A stretch of DNA of 64,000 bases from Amblyornis subalaris (GCA_018881555.1 JACAXG010000236.1:510084-574083), one strand, 5' to 3'; positions 32,848-45,707 are shown, counted from the first letter of the stretch. Numbers and translations: made by a program. Notes: generated by a model not told the origin, from the letters alone.

Positions 32848-35369
32848 TGGGAGTGAGGGAGTAGGAAGGGTGTGATGTGACCCTCCTGCATTTCCCAGTG
32901 TGCTGAGCCAGGAGCAGTGGGAGGATGTNGCTCCCTCCAGACATTCAGGAGTGTCAGAGGGATCGGGATGGAGCCTGGCAGGNCCCATCTGCACAGACCC
33001 TGGGGCAGAGTGGAGCACAGCTGGAGGTCAGGACAGAGGGAATCTTCTTCNGGAAGGCAAAGCCTGCAGTGGCCTTGGTGTCCAGGTCACAAATCCATGC
33101 TCCCAGGCTGGATTTGGTGCCTGCAAAGTGAAGCTGGAGCTGAGAGAAGAGTGGGGAGCTCAAAGCAAAGGCACTGAACAGCTCCAGTCCCAAACCAAAT
33201 CCCACCTGGAGGGTTTTGGGAGCTCCCACCTGGAGCCAGGGTTTGGGAGCTCTTTGTCTTCCTCCACCANTCATTAGCTGATTCACTGAATCCCAGCCAT
33301 GACTGTTGGGTTTCCCTCCTGGAAGCCCAGGTTTGTCGGGAGGATTGGGAGCATGAGCAAGGTTGTCTGTTCCTGGGAAAGGGAAATATTTACCTTAGCC
33401 TACTTCCACAATAAATGTGGGATAAACTCCACAAGCTTTGCTCGCCACATCAGGCATTACACACTTCCTTCCTCCTTTTTTCCGTTGTTTTTTTCTTTTC
33501 CATAGCCATCTGCCCAGGAAATGGGAACACTCTCCTGCCTTCCCATGTGATGGGAGAAGAGTTGGGATTTGGATTGCGCTGTCAAGGCTCCTGCCTGGGG
33601 AATGTCTTCCACACTCTGGATCTCTCCTTCCTTCCTGCCNGGGAGGGAGAAGAGAGGGATGCAGGGGAGCAGGGATGGGGATGGTGCCCTTGGCCCTCTC
33701 CCATGGATTGGTTGTGGTTCCCTCACTCAGCACATGGAGAAGCATTCCTGGGAACTTTTGTGTCCGTCCCCTTGGCCTCCTCCTCCAAGACCTGATTCCT
33801 CCCATTTTCCACTGGGATTTCCCTTCAGACCCACGGCTCTCCGAGGAGGGGCTCCATCAAGGATATCNCGGTGGATATCAGCATTCCAAGCACAGGAACA
33901 TGGGGAGCACGTCTGGGGAGGGAAGACAACAACCCACACGTGGCCCATCCGTAGCAAATGACAAAAATGTCAACCACGACAATTTTCCAAGGCTTTTAAC
34001 AGGAATAAGGAGCTGGGAATGGCCCTTCCTGTGTCCTTTAGTTCCCAGCACTGGCACAGATTTCATCTGGATTTTGCAGATGAAAGGAAGAAGGGAGGGA
34101 GGAAGGAGAAAAGGCTCTGACTAATTTGCTGACTGAGTATTTATTAAAATAGACTGGAGCAATTAAAGACAAAAGCTCCCCAAAGTTGGGATGCAAATTG
34201 AAGAGCCGGAAAACACAAAAGGAGAGGATCTGGTGGCAACTTTAATTGTGCCTGAGCTTGTGTTCAAACCCAGATTTTTCACAGAATCACAGAATTCCAA
34301 GCTAAAGCCAGACTGAAACTCGAAATTTTTCAAAAAGCAGAAACTCAAAGAAGCATTTCTTTCAGTTAAAGTGAAAATTAGTTTGACAAAGCACAGACAT
34401 TTCAATTGAAAATCGGAACAGCCTCTTTCCTCTCTCTCTCTTTTTTTAATTAACCTCCAACTCTCAAAAGCACAATGATGGGAAACCCAAGAATGTGACA
34501 TTGCCCAAGTGCCCCTAATAAATGCACGAGCTGCAGAACAAATATGGATTTGCAAAACATTTTNTTGTTCCCACATTTACATTTTCCCCGACGAGAAGCA
34601 TTCCTGCAAAATTTCAGCCAATTCCCTCTCTAATATCCTGCTTCCTTAATGCCATCATTTAATCCTGATTTAAAGGCTGTGAAATGAAGGATGAAGAGCT
34701 GATATTTCTCCGTAACCTTTGGAATTTCTATATTCCGACTCCGGTCCGTTGGATCCATAACATCCAGATTGCGGCAGCAGAAGGGATTTTTTTACATTTA
34801 TTTTCATAATTTAATGTTTGTTTTAGGGAAGAAAAAAAAAAAAAAAGGAGGGGAGGAAAAGCTGCCAGGGCTTAATCATGCAGCAATCTTGAATCTCAGC
34901 ACGGCTGGGGGAGGCGAGGAGGGTTTGGAATCTTCGCTGCGGCGCTGATTTGCATTGAGGAGGATCCTTCCCCTCAGCAGCTAAAAAAGATGAAGTGCAA
35001 ACTTCCCAAAGTGACATTTTGGAATTTGTGTGGAGCTCCTCACGCTGCCGGGGCTGCGTTCGGCNCTCCGAATGTTGCCTTTATTGAGTCAGGGACGGCA
35101 GATTTGTCCGGGGGAATAAAGGCTGTGGGGGAAGGTGGTGNAACTCAGGAAGCTGAGCCTACAAATAAATGGATGTGGTGGGAAAAGCCAGACTCTGGAC
35201 AGGCAGGAGGTGGAAGGCACTGATCACCCAGGTGTGAGATCCCCNGAAAATATCCCCTTGTCCCCACCCAAGGGCCCTTCTCACCTTCCTGGGCCAAAGC
35301 CAAGAAAGAAAAAGNAGCATTTTCTCCTTTTCCTTCTGCTCTGCCACGGGGCAGAGTCCTGAACCCGAC
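32848..35369. other. Intergenic unique sequence with a perfect octamer
   Basis: No gene recognised. A 24-bp imperfect duplication containing CCCACCTGGAG lies at 33201-33255. An A-run of about 17 lies near 34830-34846. A perfect octamer ATTTGCAT lies at 34948-34955 in a CpG-containing unique block. Confidence 0.4.
34948..34955 (+). promoter_or_regulatory. Octamer (OCT/POU2-type) motif
   Basis: This is an exact ATTTGCAT. The flanks keep CpG dinucleotides (CTTCGCTGCGGCGCTG just upstream). It is an isolated motif with unknown function. Confidence 0.25.
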
Positions 35370-36063
35370 TGGGGCAATCCCAGCAGCAGGACAGGCTGGG
35401 AATGGCTGGAGAGCAGGCCTGGGAGAAGGATTTGGGTGCTGGTGGGGGAAAGCTGGACCTGCCCCAGCCCTGAACCCCCCCCGGGCTGAGCCCCCAGCGT
35501 GGGCAGCAGGGGAGCGGGGGACTCTGCCCCTCTGCCCCCTCAGGTGAGACCCCACCTNCAGAGCTGCCCCAGCCCTGGGACCAGCACAGGAAGGACCTGG
35601 AGCTGCTGGAGCCAGTCCAGAGAAGGCTACGGAGCTGCTCCCAGGGCTGGAGCCCCTCTGCTCTGGAGCCAGGCTGGGAGAGCTGGGGGTGTTCACCTGG
35701 AGAGGAGAAGGCTCCAGGGAGACCTCAGAGCCCCTTCCAGTGCCTAAAGGGGCTCCAGGAGAGCTGGAGAGGTACTTGGGACAAGGCATGGAGGGACAGG
35801 ACACAGGGAATGGCTTCCCAGTGCCAGAGGGCAGGGTTAGATGGGATATTGGGAAGGAATTGTTCCCTGGGAGGGTGGGGAGGCCCTGGCNCAGGTTGCC
35901 CAGAGAAGCTGTGGCTGCCCCTGGATCCCTGGAAGTGTCCGAGGCCAGGTTGGGTGAGGCTTGGAGCTTCCTGGGATAGTGGGAGATGTCCCTGCCCATG
36001 GCAGGGGGTGGAGTGAGATGATCTCTAGGGGCCCTTCCCACCCAAACCATTCCATGATTTTAT
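35370..36063 (+). mobile_element. Longest CR1 LINE copy: RT C-terminus plus 3' UTR, family A
   Basis: Sense orientation, about 690 bp and 5'-truncated. It begins around GGCAATCCCAGCAGCAGGAC and includes GGAGAAGGATTTGGGTGCTG, TGAGACCCCACCT and CTGGAGCCAGTCCAGAGAAG. In frame, the distal coding remnant includes TGNGFPVPEGRVRWDIGKEL; it ends in CCCACCCAAACCATTCCATG. The ORF2 remnant is frameshifted. The region from about 35685 to 36060 is nearly identical to those at 16.9 and 58.6 kb. Confidence 0.93.
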
Positions 36064-36899
36064 AAATGCCACTGGAACACCCTGGTCCTTGCTCCCCACA
36101 TGATGCTGGGAGCAGCCATTGTGCCACTTCCACCTCCACAAGCTCCTGGCTTTCCTGGGAAATGTATCCATGGGAATGTGTGTGAGTGGATGTGAGCATG
36201 GATGTGAGGAGATCCTCCCCTTGTCCTTCTCTGCTGCTGCAGCCTCTGGCAGCTCCTCNGAAGTGGCGCATCTGAAGGCTCAGGATGGTGTCCGGTAATC
36301 CAGGTGGTTTCCTTCCAATTCCCACTCAGCAATCTTCATTAAATGCCTTCATTAAACATTAACGAGGAGCCTGAGGAGTGGCTGTCCATGTGGTGCCAGC
36401 GTGGAGCAGCTCCTGCAGCTCCCTGCTCGTGCCAGCCAAGCCTTTATCCTGGGAATTGCTGCAGGGAGCACCAGGACGGAGGGATCTTGTGGAGCAGAGC
36501 AGGAAATTGTGGCTGGGATGGGCAGGGAGCTCAGCTCATCCTCCTCAGTGCCCAAAAACAGGCACAGAGCTCCTCCAAGGATATTTACTGGTGGGTCATG
36601 GAATTTTGGTGCACTGAAGCCACATGGGCCCNGTCAGAAGGAGCTCAGGGTTGTGTTCTAAAGGCAGACTGGGAGATGGGAAAGGTTTTCCCAGTCTGGG
36701 ACATGGGAAAGGTTTTCCTACTCTCGTAGAGTGGAAAGGTTTTCCCAGCCTTTAAAGGATTTGGCTGTTTTGATGGATATTGTGATGGAGAAGAGGCCAA
36801 GCAGGCTGTGGCATCCTGGATTTGGGGTTGTATATAGTGCTTGGAAGCTGTATTCCCATTTCCCTCCCCTCTTCGGTGTCTCTCAGCTCCGGATGAGCC
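36064..36899. other. Intergenic; short 27-bp repeat near the right end
   Basis: No gene recognised. At 36674-36750 GGGAAAGGTTTTCC recurs three times at 27-28-bp spacing. Confidence 0.45.
36674..36750. repeat. 27/28-bp tandem repeat, three copies
   Basis: GGGAAAGGTTTTCC cores start at 36678, 36705 and about 36732, separated by diverged linkers. Confidence 0.8.
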
Positions 36900-37013
36900 A
36901 CACACGTTCTGAGCAACTGGTCCAGGGGAAGGTGTCCCTGCCCATGGCGGGGGTGGAACTGGATGAGCTTTAAGGTCCCTTCCCACCCAAACCATTCCAC
37001 GATTCTATTATTC
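36900..37013 (+). mobile_element. CR1 LINE 3'-tail fragment, family A
   Basis: Sense orientation, only about 110 bp: AAGGTGTCCCTGCCCATGG, GATGAGCTTTAAGGTCCC and ACCCAAACCATTCCACGATT. Confidence 0.88.
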
Positions 37014-38810
37014 CCTTTTGAAAATGTTTGGATTTGTAGCAGGTGCAGGCTCTGCTGGAAGGGTCCCAGCAGGGAGGGTGCCAAGGGGAGCAGGGAGCAG
37101 TGAGTGAAGAATTCCATGAAGGTTTTTTTTGAATTCGCAGGGAAAAAAAAATATCCAAACTGAAAGAGCACTGCCCAGGACTCCTTAAACCCTTTCCAAA
37201 GCTCTGCCATATGCTCCATTTCCAACACTGCTCACCTGGAATTAGTGGGAAATCCCGGAGATGCTGGGCTCTGCTCCTTCCAGGCGTGGCTGAGGAGNTG
37301 TCCCAGCAGAGGCCACATGGAGGGAATGTTCTGGTGGCTCCTCACGGGGACATCAGAGCCCTTGGATGGGCATTTGGGCTCATGGAATAAAAACAGCAGT
37401 AGAAAAATCCTTGTCTAATCTTCCATCCCTCCACAGCAAATCCTGGGAAGGAGAGGCCCTCAGGAAAGCNGATGAAGGCCTGGAGGAGCCAAAGGTGACC
37501 CAAGTGGGGTGAAGTGTTTGTTTGGGAAATATGACAGCAGAAAATCCCTGTTCCTGCTGGTTCTTTGCACTGGAATATGGGGACAGTCCTTGACCAGGGC
37601 CTTTGGCTGATGGGAGCAGCAAATCAGAGGAACTGAAGAGTTGGAAAGGGGGATTTTAGGCTGAACCCATCCAGGGAATAACGACAAATTGTCCGGCCCT
37701 GCCGGAGTTCCCAGCCAGATCCGGAATTGCTGAGCTCTCCCTGTGCCTGGAACCCACGGCTGGCATTGGCCCNGGTGCCAAAGGAATGGGAACTGGCAGA
37801 GGAGGTGCCAATGTTTGAAACGAACTCCCNGGGAACTGGGGAAGCACGGAGCAGTCTGACTGCCGCGCTGGGAAATCTGGGAAGGGCTGCAGTGCAGGAT
37901 GAACGAGCAGCCATGGACGTGCAGCAGGAGGAGATGCCTCAGTCTGAGCCCTCGGAGGGAGCTCCAAACGTGGAGAGAAGGATGACTCCGGATTTCCCAA
38001 ATGCNTCCTGGGACTTCCCTCGTTAGGGGCTCCTCAGGAACCGGCTGCCTTGGCTTTAGTGGCAGCACATCACAGGTTCAGGAAGAGGAATGAANAGCAG
38101 CAGGAAATGGAAGCGGTTGCCGGGAGCGCTCCCCAAAGGTCTGCGCTGAGATTTGGGTTGTTTAATATTCCTAAACTACCTGGAAAGGAGCAAATTGAAA
38201 GGAGACAACATCTGCATGGATGTGTGNTAGAGAGCAGCCAAATCTGAGGCTGCTGGGAGGAAAGGGAGCAGGATTCAACAACATCCACGATCCAATGCAC
38301 AGGATAAAGGTTGATAAAGGCAAAAGAAAGCANATGGGGAAATCATCATCAATCCTTCCCGCCTGAGGAGAGGTGGGAATAATTCCAAGTGGGAGCTCCA
38401 GGAGCTCTTACTGGGAAGGGAAAGAGCTGGACAAAGCTGAGAAGGCTTTGGTGGGATCTGATGAGAGGGAAGCAAAGGGCACTTGGAAGGGTGAGGAATG
38501 AGGAGCGGAGCNGCAGGAAGGGATTTGCACCCTGGAGGCCAAGGGCCTTCCTGGCTGTGTCATCTCAAGAGGACTACAGGAGAATTCAAGGAAAAACCAG
38601 TTAGAAAATGACAGCAAGGATGGACAGAGGCACAAATCTGCTCTCAGAAGGGCAGGGAGTGCTCCAGCTTCCCAAAAAGGGACTTCATGGCTGTGTGGAG
38701 AGTGGGGATGGAGCTGAACGNGGAATATTCCTTGGCACCAAGGTTTCGTGGGACACAAGTCCAAACTGCACATGGTGATGTCAAAGTTTTCTTTTTAAGT
38801 TTTTTTANAG
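37014..38810. other. Intergenic, nothing recognised
   Basis: About 1.8 kb of unique sequence with scattered single Ns. No gene or repeat family recognised. Confidence 0.4.
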
Positions 38811-39072
38811 AATTATAGAATCATGGAATCACAGGATGTTTTGGGTTGGAAGGGACTTTGAAATTCATTTTCTTCCACCCCCTGCCATGGGCAGGGACAC
38901 CTTCCACTATCCCAGGCTGCTCCAAGCCCNGTCCAACCTGGCCTTGGACACTGCCAGGGNTCCAGGGGCAGCCACAGNTTCTCTGGGCAACCTGTGCCAG
39001 GGCCTCCCCACCCNCNCAGGGAACAATTCCTTCCCAATATCCAATGTAACCCTGCTCTCTTTCTGTTTAGAT
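38811..39072 (-). mobile_element. CR1 LINE 3'-end fragment, family A
   Basis: Reverse orientation with TAGAATCATGGAATCACAGG, GTTTTGGGTTGGAAGGGAC, CCTGCCATGGGCAGGG and CTTCCCAATATCCAATG. Several Ns lie inside the element. Confidence 0.92.
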
Positions 39073-42000
39073 CCACTTTTGCTTGGGTTTTTAATTTCTT
39101 TTGTGTTGGTGTTTTTTTGTTCTAGCAGAGGTTCTGGGAGTGTCCACANTTGAAAGTCTGACACATCCAAACTTCCACAGAGACACAAGCGCTGAAGTGG
39201 GATCCAGTTCCCTGCCCAGAGATGGCTCTGGTACCTGTGTGTGGATCATGCAGGATCAGCCCTCACAGCCAAGGAAAACCCTTAGCCTTGAGCCATGAGT
39301 CCCCAGTTCTTCCCTCAAGCAGGACCAGCAAATCAGGATTCAGCCCCAGAATGGGGCTCTCATGGAGACTGGAGGATTGTTCCCGACCCTTTCTCCTGCA
39401 GGGATGTGTCTGCGTTGCTTGAAAGCAAAGCAAGAAAATTCCAATTTTTCTGGAACTTTCTTGAGGCACGTTCTCCCTTCGGCTCCACCCCCAGCAGCTC
39501 TTCCACATGTCTCCACCTTCTGGCCCCAGTGCACCACCTGGAAGTGGCAGATTCCCAAAGGCTGTGGCCAGTCCCTGAGCTCACAGGACCAACTCCCCAA
39601 ATGCTCCTTTCCAAGCTCGTCCCAGCTCTGGCAGCCCAAACAATCCGAGCCTGAGGGCTCGGCCAAACCCACCCCAGAGGTGCTGAGATGTTCCAGTTGG
39701 GANGTTCCCACGGTTTGATCTGTGTTTCCACGGGGCACAGGGCACCACAACACATCAGTCCTACCCCTAGGACTCCTCCTCCGGGGTCTTGCCAGAGCTG
39801 CCAGGCATTCCAAGCGCTCCTGAGCTGAGGGGATCCCTGGAAACCCCCANGCTGCAGGATGTCATCGGCAGGCAGGGCACATTGCCCGGCCNAGCAGCAG
39901 CCCCGAGCCTGGAGATGTCGGATCAGCTGCTTATCTCGGTAACAAATATTCCACGGCTCATTATCCTTTAGAGGAATCTCCCTCTCCAGTGCTTTTAAGA
40001 CCTGGAGAAATTGGCAGTTGCTGTTTGCTTTTTTTGCTCAGGCAGCATCGAATTCTCCAATTAGGAATTTGTTGGGAGCCCCCACCCCCGAACGCGGAGC
40101 CCGAGGCCAAACCCGGCTGAGCAGGGCGAGGGGTTCCCAGCTGGAAAATCCTTGCCTTNGGCAGAGCTTCCGTGGAAAACCTTTCACTTCAGCATGGAAG
40201 TGTCAGCATTTTCCTCGGCGGCACCTGCCTGCCTTTTTATCGGGAAATGGGGATGGTTTTGCTCTTGGAAAAAGGCAGATTAAGAAAGGAGCAAACAGGC
40301 CCTTTGATGTTAAGGAAAGCTGGAATGTTGCATTTGGAGAATCCATGTGGATTCTTCCTGGCGACTACTGAGGGTTTCCCCATCCAGTGTGTGGGTGGGG
40401 CGAAATCAGGGAAAACTCAGGGATCAGGGAAACCTCTGGAAAGCCTAAACCTGCTCATGCAGCTCTCCCGGTGTGTCCGTGGTGGCGTTCCCAGGCAGTT
40501 CCTGGGAATAACCGGCACAGGTCCGGTGTCCCGATGCACCATCCCAAAGCCACGCCAATCCCACATGGATGAGCTGCCATCAGTTATTCCATGCACAGAG
40601 CAGTGCTCAGGGATTGATGGCAAAAACAGCTCCTTCGGGCCTCTGCCATGAATATGCAACTCATTTGATGAGGATCAATATTTGAGGGAGATTGTTATGC
40701 TCATTATGGCTTCAAATCCCAATAAATACGGGAGCTCCAGGTGCCAGGTGAGACTTTCATCATGCTCAGAAAAGAAAAAATGAGGGGAAAAAAAAAGCAA
40801 AACCACCAGGAGGGGATAAAACCCAAGAACTGCTTAATGACCTCTTCAGGGACTGCAAGGATTTCCGAACAAATTCAGCAGCAATTTCTGGGATGTGCAG
40901 GAGAGGGATGTGGGGGATGGGAACAGAGTGTCACTGGCAATGTGGAGAGAAAGGAAAGCGTTTTCTGCCCAAACTCTTCCTGGATGGAAAGTCGGATTCT
41001 TGACTAAGCCAAATTGATTTCAGAAAGTGCCCGATTCCTGTAGGGATACAAAATCATATTTTCAACTGAAATTTTTAGGCAGAAAAAAGTGGGAGAGTTT
41101 TGATGAAAAGTCAGCTCCAAGAAATGAGCTTCTATCTGCAACTATTTCCCTCTTGATCCAATATTGTTACAGCTGCTTAATATTTCCCCAGTTAAGCTCT
41201 ATTTTGATGGAGAATTGAATATTTTTTCCTAAACTACTCCTTTTTTTTCACAAAGTTTTTCTTGTGCGGGCTGTTGAACTTCTCACAAAACCACTTCAGA
41301 TAAACCCACGGCTTTAATTTTTTAATGAATGCCAGAAATTGCTGAGGGAAATATTCAAATCACTTTCCAGAGACATTTTCATTCACACAAAGCCCAGCCC
41401 TGAAAGCAAAATTTCCCTGGCTGCTGATGCCTCCTCAGGCTCTGTTTTTCTGTAAAGCTGGTGCTCCCCAAGCTCCCAAAATCCTGGGGACGCTTTGTGC
41501 CAGGCAAATCCTGAAGGATACACGCACAGGGCTGGGTGTCCTGTGGCTTTTCCTTGGGAATGTGGAGGGAAAGGCTGGACATGGCAAGGCTGGAGCCACA
41601 TGGAAGGACCTGGACATGCTCCAGCCCCAGGAAAGGGATGTGTGAGGTCCAGCTGTGGGTTTGGAGATGCTCCCCTTGGCTCTTGTTCCCAGCCNGGGGG
41701 GTTGGGGCCCTGAGCACCCTGACCCAGTGAGTGCAACCCTGCCCAGGGCAGAGACGGTGTTTAAGGACCCTTCCAACCCACACCCTCCTGGGATTCTGGG
41801 ATCCAGCAGCCTGTGGGGCATCACTCCAGCACCTCCGGAGCTTCATCCCTGGGGAACTTGTTTAATGCGCAAGCAAGGGAGGGAGAAAATGAGGAATGTC
41901 AGGGCAGTACAGCTCCAAATAAACTGGTTTTATGAGATAGCAGACAATGATTTGTGTTATTGCCTCTCCTGTCTTCCCTGCTCTTTGACCTGCCAGCGTN

Positions 42001-43126
42001 GTCAGACTCTTCTGGTGGGCAGTGCAGCCAAGAGGGATTTATCTGATGTGCTGGGAAAAGGGTGGGAAGTCAAGGGGGTGGAAAACTCCCAGGAGGAAAA
42101 AGCCAAGACTGTGCAGTGAAAACGGGAGATTCGAGGCAGGGATGGCAGCTCAGGAGGACAACAGGGAAGGACNAGGGTGAGACACAGCAGGGAGGACAGG
42201 AAGGAGCTCAGAGGAGCAAGGGATGCTGTGGGGTCCCAGGACAGGTCTCCTCTGCTGAGAAATGACAGCAGAATCCAGGGGGGACACACCCTGCAGGGGC
42301 AGGGAAAGGCAGTGAGGGGCACGAGGGAACCCTGAGCAGAATCAATGAACGCTCGAGCGAGTCAGCTGCTGCTGAATGAGATCTGAATTTCACACCAGCG
42401 CTGGAAACCCCAAAATAAACCTTTCCCCTCCCCTGCNCGTCAGAAATTCTGCCTTTTAAGGCAGCGTTGCTGGCTGGATGTTGGAGGGGCAGCGAAGGGA
42501 CAGAAAAGAGATTCCAGAGCTCCTCTGCTCTTGGGTCTCTCCAGTCCTTTACTGTGCTCTAATCCTCGGGTGCTGGTGGAGTTGGGAAGGGCTATTTTCA
42601 CCCAGAAGGCAGGAGAATTTCTGTGGGATTGGAGAGCAACAGAATTCCAATTTCTGATTCACCGCCTGCAGCATCCTGCAGCTCGTTAGTGCGGAAAAGG
42701 CACCCGGCAAGGTGTGCTCCCCTGGGAGCTGCCCTGCCTCTCCCGAGGGAATGGTCCTGCAGGAAATAGAGCTGGGGGGGCAGGGCAGGCTGGGGGGGGG
42801 CGCTTCATTTCCTTGGATGGCTTGGGAAGGCTGAATTTCGGTGGGAGTCACTTCCAGGCGGAGCAGGGGCGTGTTTGTGATGGGATTTAATGAAGCAGGG
42901 AAGGGGGGTGTCCTCAGCGTCAAAAGAGCTTCCNTTTACAGGGGATTGGAAAGCTTTTCATTCCCAAATGAGCTCAGAAATACCTCCTGGATAATCCTCA
43001 GCACTTCCTGAGCTCTTCCTCAGCTCTGCCAGCCCCAGAGAAAAGCCTGCCCAGAGCCACGAGCACTCGGCATTGCACTGGCACCTCTGGTACCAGAGGC
43101 CAGGGATTATGCTCGGGAACAATCCA
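39073..43126. other. 4 kb of unique intergenic sequence
   Basis: No gene recognised. At 39925-39960 an E-box CAGCTG is followed at once by a GATA-type CTTATCT and then GTAACAAATATTCC. The stretch 40630-40740 is AT-rich with GAATATGCAACTCATTTG. A short piece at 41750-41800 (GTTTAAGGACCCTTCCAACC) resembles a CR1 tail but is too brief to be sure. G-runs lie at about 42774-42800. Confidence 0.4.
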
Positions 43127-43386
43127 TGGAGTCATGGAATCATGGAATGGTTTGGGTTGGGAAGGGACCTTAAAGCCCATCCAGTCCCACTCCTGCCATG
43201 GGCAGGGACATCTCTCACTATCCCAGGCTGCTCCAAGCCCTGTCCAGCCTGGCCTTGGACACTTCCAGGGATCCAGGGCCAGCCACAGCTTCTCTGGGCA
43301 ACCTGTGCCAGGGCCTCCCCNCCCTCCCAGGGAACAATTCCTTCCCAATATCCCATCTAAATCTACTCTCCTTCAGCTTAAAGCTG
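43127..43386 (-). mobile_element. CR1 LINE 3'-end fragment, family A
   Basis: Reverse orientation with TCATGGAATGGTTTGGGTTG, CATGGGCAGGGACATC, CCTGGCCTTGGACACTTCC, GAACAATTCCTTCCCAATA and the distal ATCTAAATCTACTCTCC. Confidence 0.93.
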
Positions 43387-44628
43387 TGCAGGAGACCTTG
43401 AGCCCTGCTCAGTGCTCCACTCGTAATTCAATATATCCAAGGAAGCATTTGCAGCATTGGACAGCTCCCAGGTCCAGCCCTGGATTCCTGAACCATCATC
43501 CCTTGTCTGCTGAGCTCCCCAGTCTTTGGTGCCATGAGATGTTTTACCAGGAATTCTTCCCAGGGTTGGGTAGCCCCTGATGAGGATCTGTCCACTCAAA
43601 CCTCTCTTCCCTTGAGAGAGGCATTGATTCCAAACCTCATGCCTCTCCCCTGGGTTTGGTATCTCTTCCCAGATTAATTTGGGAAAATTTCATCCCTGTG
43701 GACATATTTTCCTCAAGCCATACCTGGCTTCTGATTCCCTGACTTCTCATCCATCATTTCCATGTAATGACGGAGCCAAAGCCCTTCCCATCACATGGAA
43801 CCTCCTCGGTGCCCACAGAGGACCTGAGCTGCTCCACAGGCTCTTCTTCNCGTCCTCCGGGGCTGTGTCCCAGCCTCCAAACCAGCTCCTGAGCTCCTGA
43901 GCTGGTTTTCTTCCTCCTGAGCCATTTTTCCACATCCAACTTGCCCAAGCCCAGAGTCCTTTGGGTTGTGTAGGAAAAGCCAGAACTAANGCAGGACTCG
44001 TGACCTGTGATCAGTTTTCTTTTTTTTTAAAGCTTTTTTTTTGTTCAGGCAGAGCTGGTGATTCTGTGCCATGTGTAAATAACAGAGTTTTTATCGTGTC
44101 TAAAACCCTGGAATTTTATGAGCTCGTGGAAAACTTCCTTAAAGAGCTGAAGGAGTGAATTCCTTCTGCTGTAGATTATTCCTGGAATGTTCATTTCCCA
44201 TGCAGAAGGACTAAACAATGACATTTATTCTCCCTCAGAGATAAGCANATGAGTGGTCCCTGTCACCCTGTGCTTCACCCCACCCCCCTGTGCCTGCTCT
44301 GGGAAGTCCCACNGCTTGGATTCCCCATCCTTTTCCATAGGAAAGGATCACAGGGTTCCTTCTCTGCCTCCCCCACCCTCCTCTGCTCTCCCTGTCATGT
44401 GAGGAAAATCTGATTTCTTCCAGCAGGGATTTTTCCACTGTATTTGGGAGCTGCACCAGGACTGGCCCCATTCCTCCTGCTCCGCCTGGATTCATCCTCG
44501 TGGAGACTCCTGAGTTCCTCTGCAGTCTCTTCCAAAATCCTCATGGATTTATTTCTGAATCCTCCCTCCCTGGTCTCCTTTACCCTGCCAGGTCCTGGGC
44601 ATGAGAAATGTCTCTGTGGCTGTAGCAG
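43387..44628. other. Intergenic, nothing recognised
   Basis: Unique pyrimidine-rich sequence. No gene or repeat family recognised. Confidence 0.4.
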
Positions 44629-45303
44629 TTGTGGATGGATGGATGGATGGATGGATGGNNNNNNNNNNNNNNNNNNNNNNNNNNNNNNNNNNNNNNNNNN
44701 NNNNNNNNNNNNNNNNNNNNNNNNNNNNNNNNNNNNNNNNNNNNNNNNNNNNNNNNNNNNNNNNNNNNNNNNNNNNNNNNNNNNNNNNNNNNNNNNNNNN
44801 NNNNNNNNNNNNNNNNNNNNNNNNNNNNNNNNNNNNNNNNNNNNNNNNNNNNNNNNNNNNNNNNNNNNNNNNNNNNNNNNNNNNNNNNNNNNNNNNNNNN
44901 NNNNNNNNNNNNNNNNNNNNNNNNNNNNNNNNNNNNNNNNNNNNNNNNNNNNNNNNNNNNNNNNNNNNNNNNNNNNNNNNNNNNNNNNNNNNNNNNNNNN
45001 NNNNNNNNNNNNNNNNNNNNNNNNNNNNNNNNNNNNNNNNNNNNNNNNNNNNNNNNNNNNNNNNNNNNNNNNNNNNNNNNNNNNNNNNNNNNNNNNNNNN
45101 NNNNNNNNNNNNNNNNNNNNNNNNNNNNNNNNNNNNNNNNNNNNNNNNNNNNNNNNNNNNNNNNNNNNNNNNNNNNNNNNNNNNNNNNNNNNNNNNNNNN
45201 NNNNNNNNNNNNNNNNNNNNNNNNNNNNNNNNNNNNNNNNNNNNNNNNNNNNNNNNNNNNNNNNNNNNNNNNNNNNNNGGATGGATGGATGGATGGATGG
45301 ACA
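44629..45303. repeat. (GGAT)n microsatellite spanning a 620-base assembly gap
   Basis: GGAT repeats run into the N block at 44658 and resume in the same strand sense at 45279-45302. The simplest reading is one long tetranucleotide array that could not be assembled. The 620 Ns at 44659-45278 may be only an estimate of its true length. Apparent open frames through this region are artefacts of the Ns. Confidence 0.9.
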
Positions 45304-45580
45304 GACAGTGCGGGGCTGACAAAGATCATCATCTGTGCTCCTGACTCCCCACTGCAGCTGCACCATCACCATCCCTTTTCCCCAAGGCTCCTGACTTGAT
45401 TCCCAGCACATCCACTCCTTCAGCAGCTCCAGAGGAACCATTTCCCGAGGATGACGAGCTGAAGTTGTGCCGTGTGCTGGAAGGGATCCAGCAGTTTCCT
45501 AGGACTTTCCTTTGGACTGACAGCCCAGGAAGCCCAGAGTGCAGGGCCCTTCTGCAGCGGGAACAGCCTGCCCTGCCCCT
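45304..45580. other. Unique spacer between two repeats
   Basis: No gene recognised. Confidence 0.4.
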
Positions 45581-45707
45581 GGAGCAGGATCCATCCCTGC
45601 TGTCCTGCCGTGGAGCAGGATCCATCCCTGCTGTCCTGCTTCTGGAGCAGGATCCATCCCTGCTGTGCTGCCCATGGAGCAGGATCCATCCTGGCTGTCC
45701 CCTGGAT
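45581..45707. repeat. 31/32-bp tandem repeat, four copies
   Basis: GGAGCAGGATCCATCCCTGC recurs at 45581, 45612, 45644 and 45676, with variable unit ends. Confidence 0.95.

Noticed and set aside
34829..34850. Poly-A run as a retropseudogene tail
   Set aside because: The preceding sequence has no coding or mRNA-like character and no target-site duplication is obvious.
35145..36050. 301-codon minus-strand frame
   Set aside because: It is antisense to the CR1 element at 35370-36063 and the same peptide pattern recurs at other CR1 copies.
40715..40730. AATAAA near 40.72 kb as the end of a second gene
   Set aside because: No upstream exon or open frame supports a transcript, and the hexamer is common by chance in AT-rich DNA.
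44395..45441. Long frames spanning 44.6-45.3 kb
   Set aside because: They consist mainly of Ns flanked by the GGAT microsatellite.
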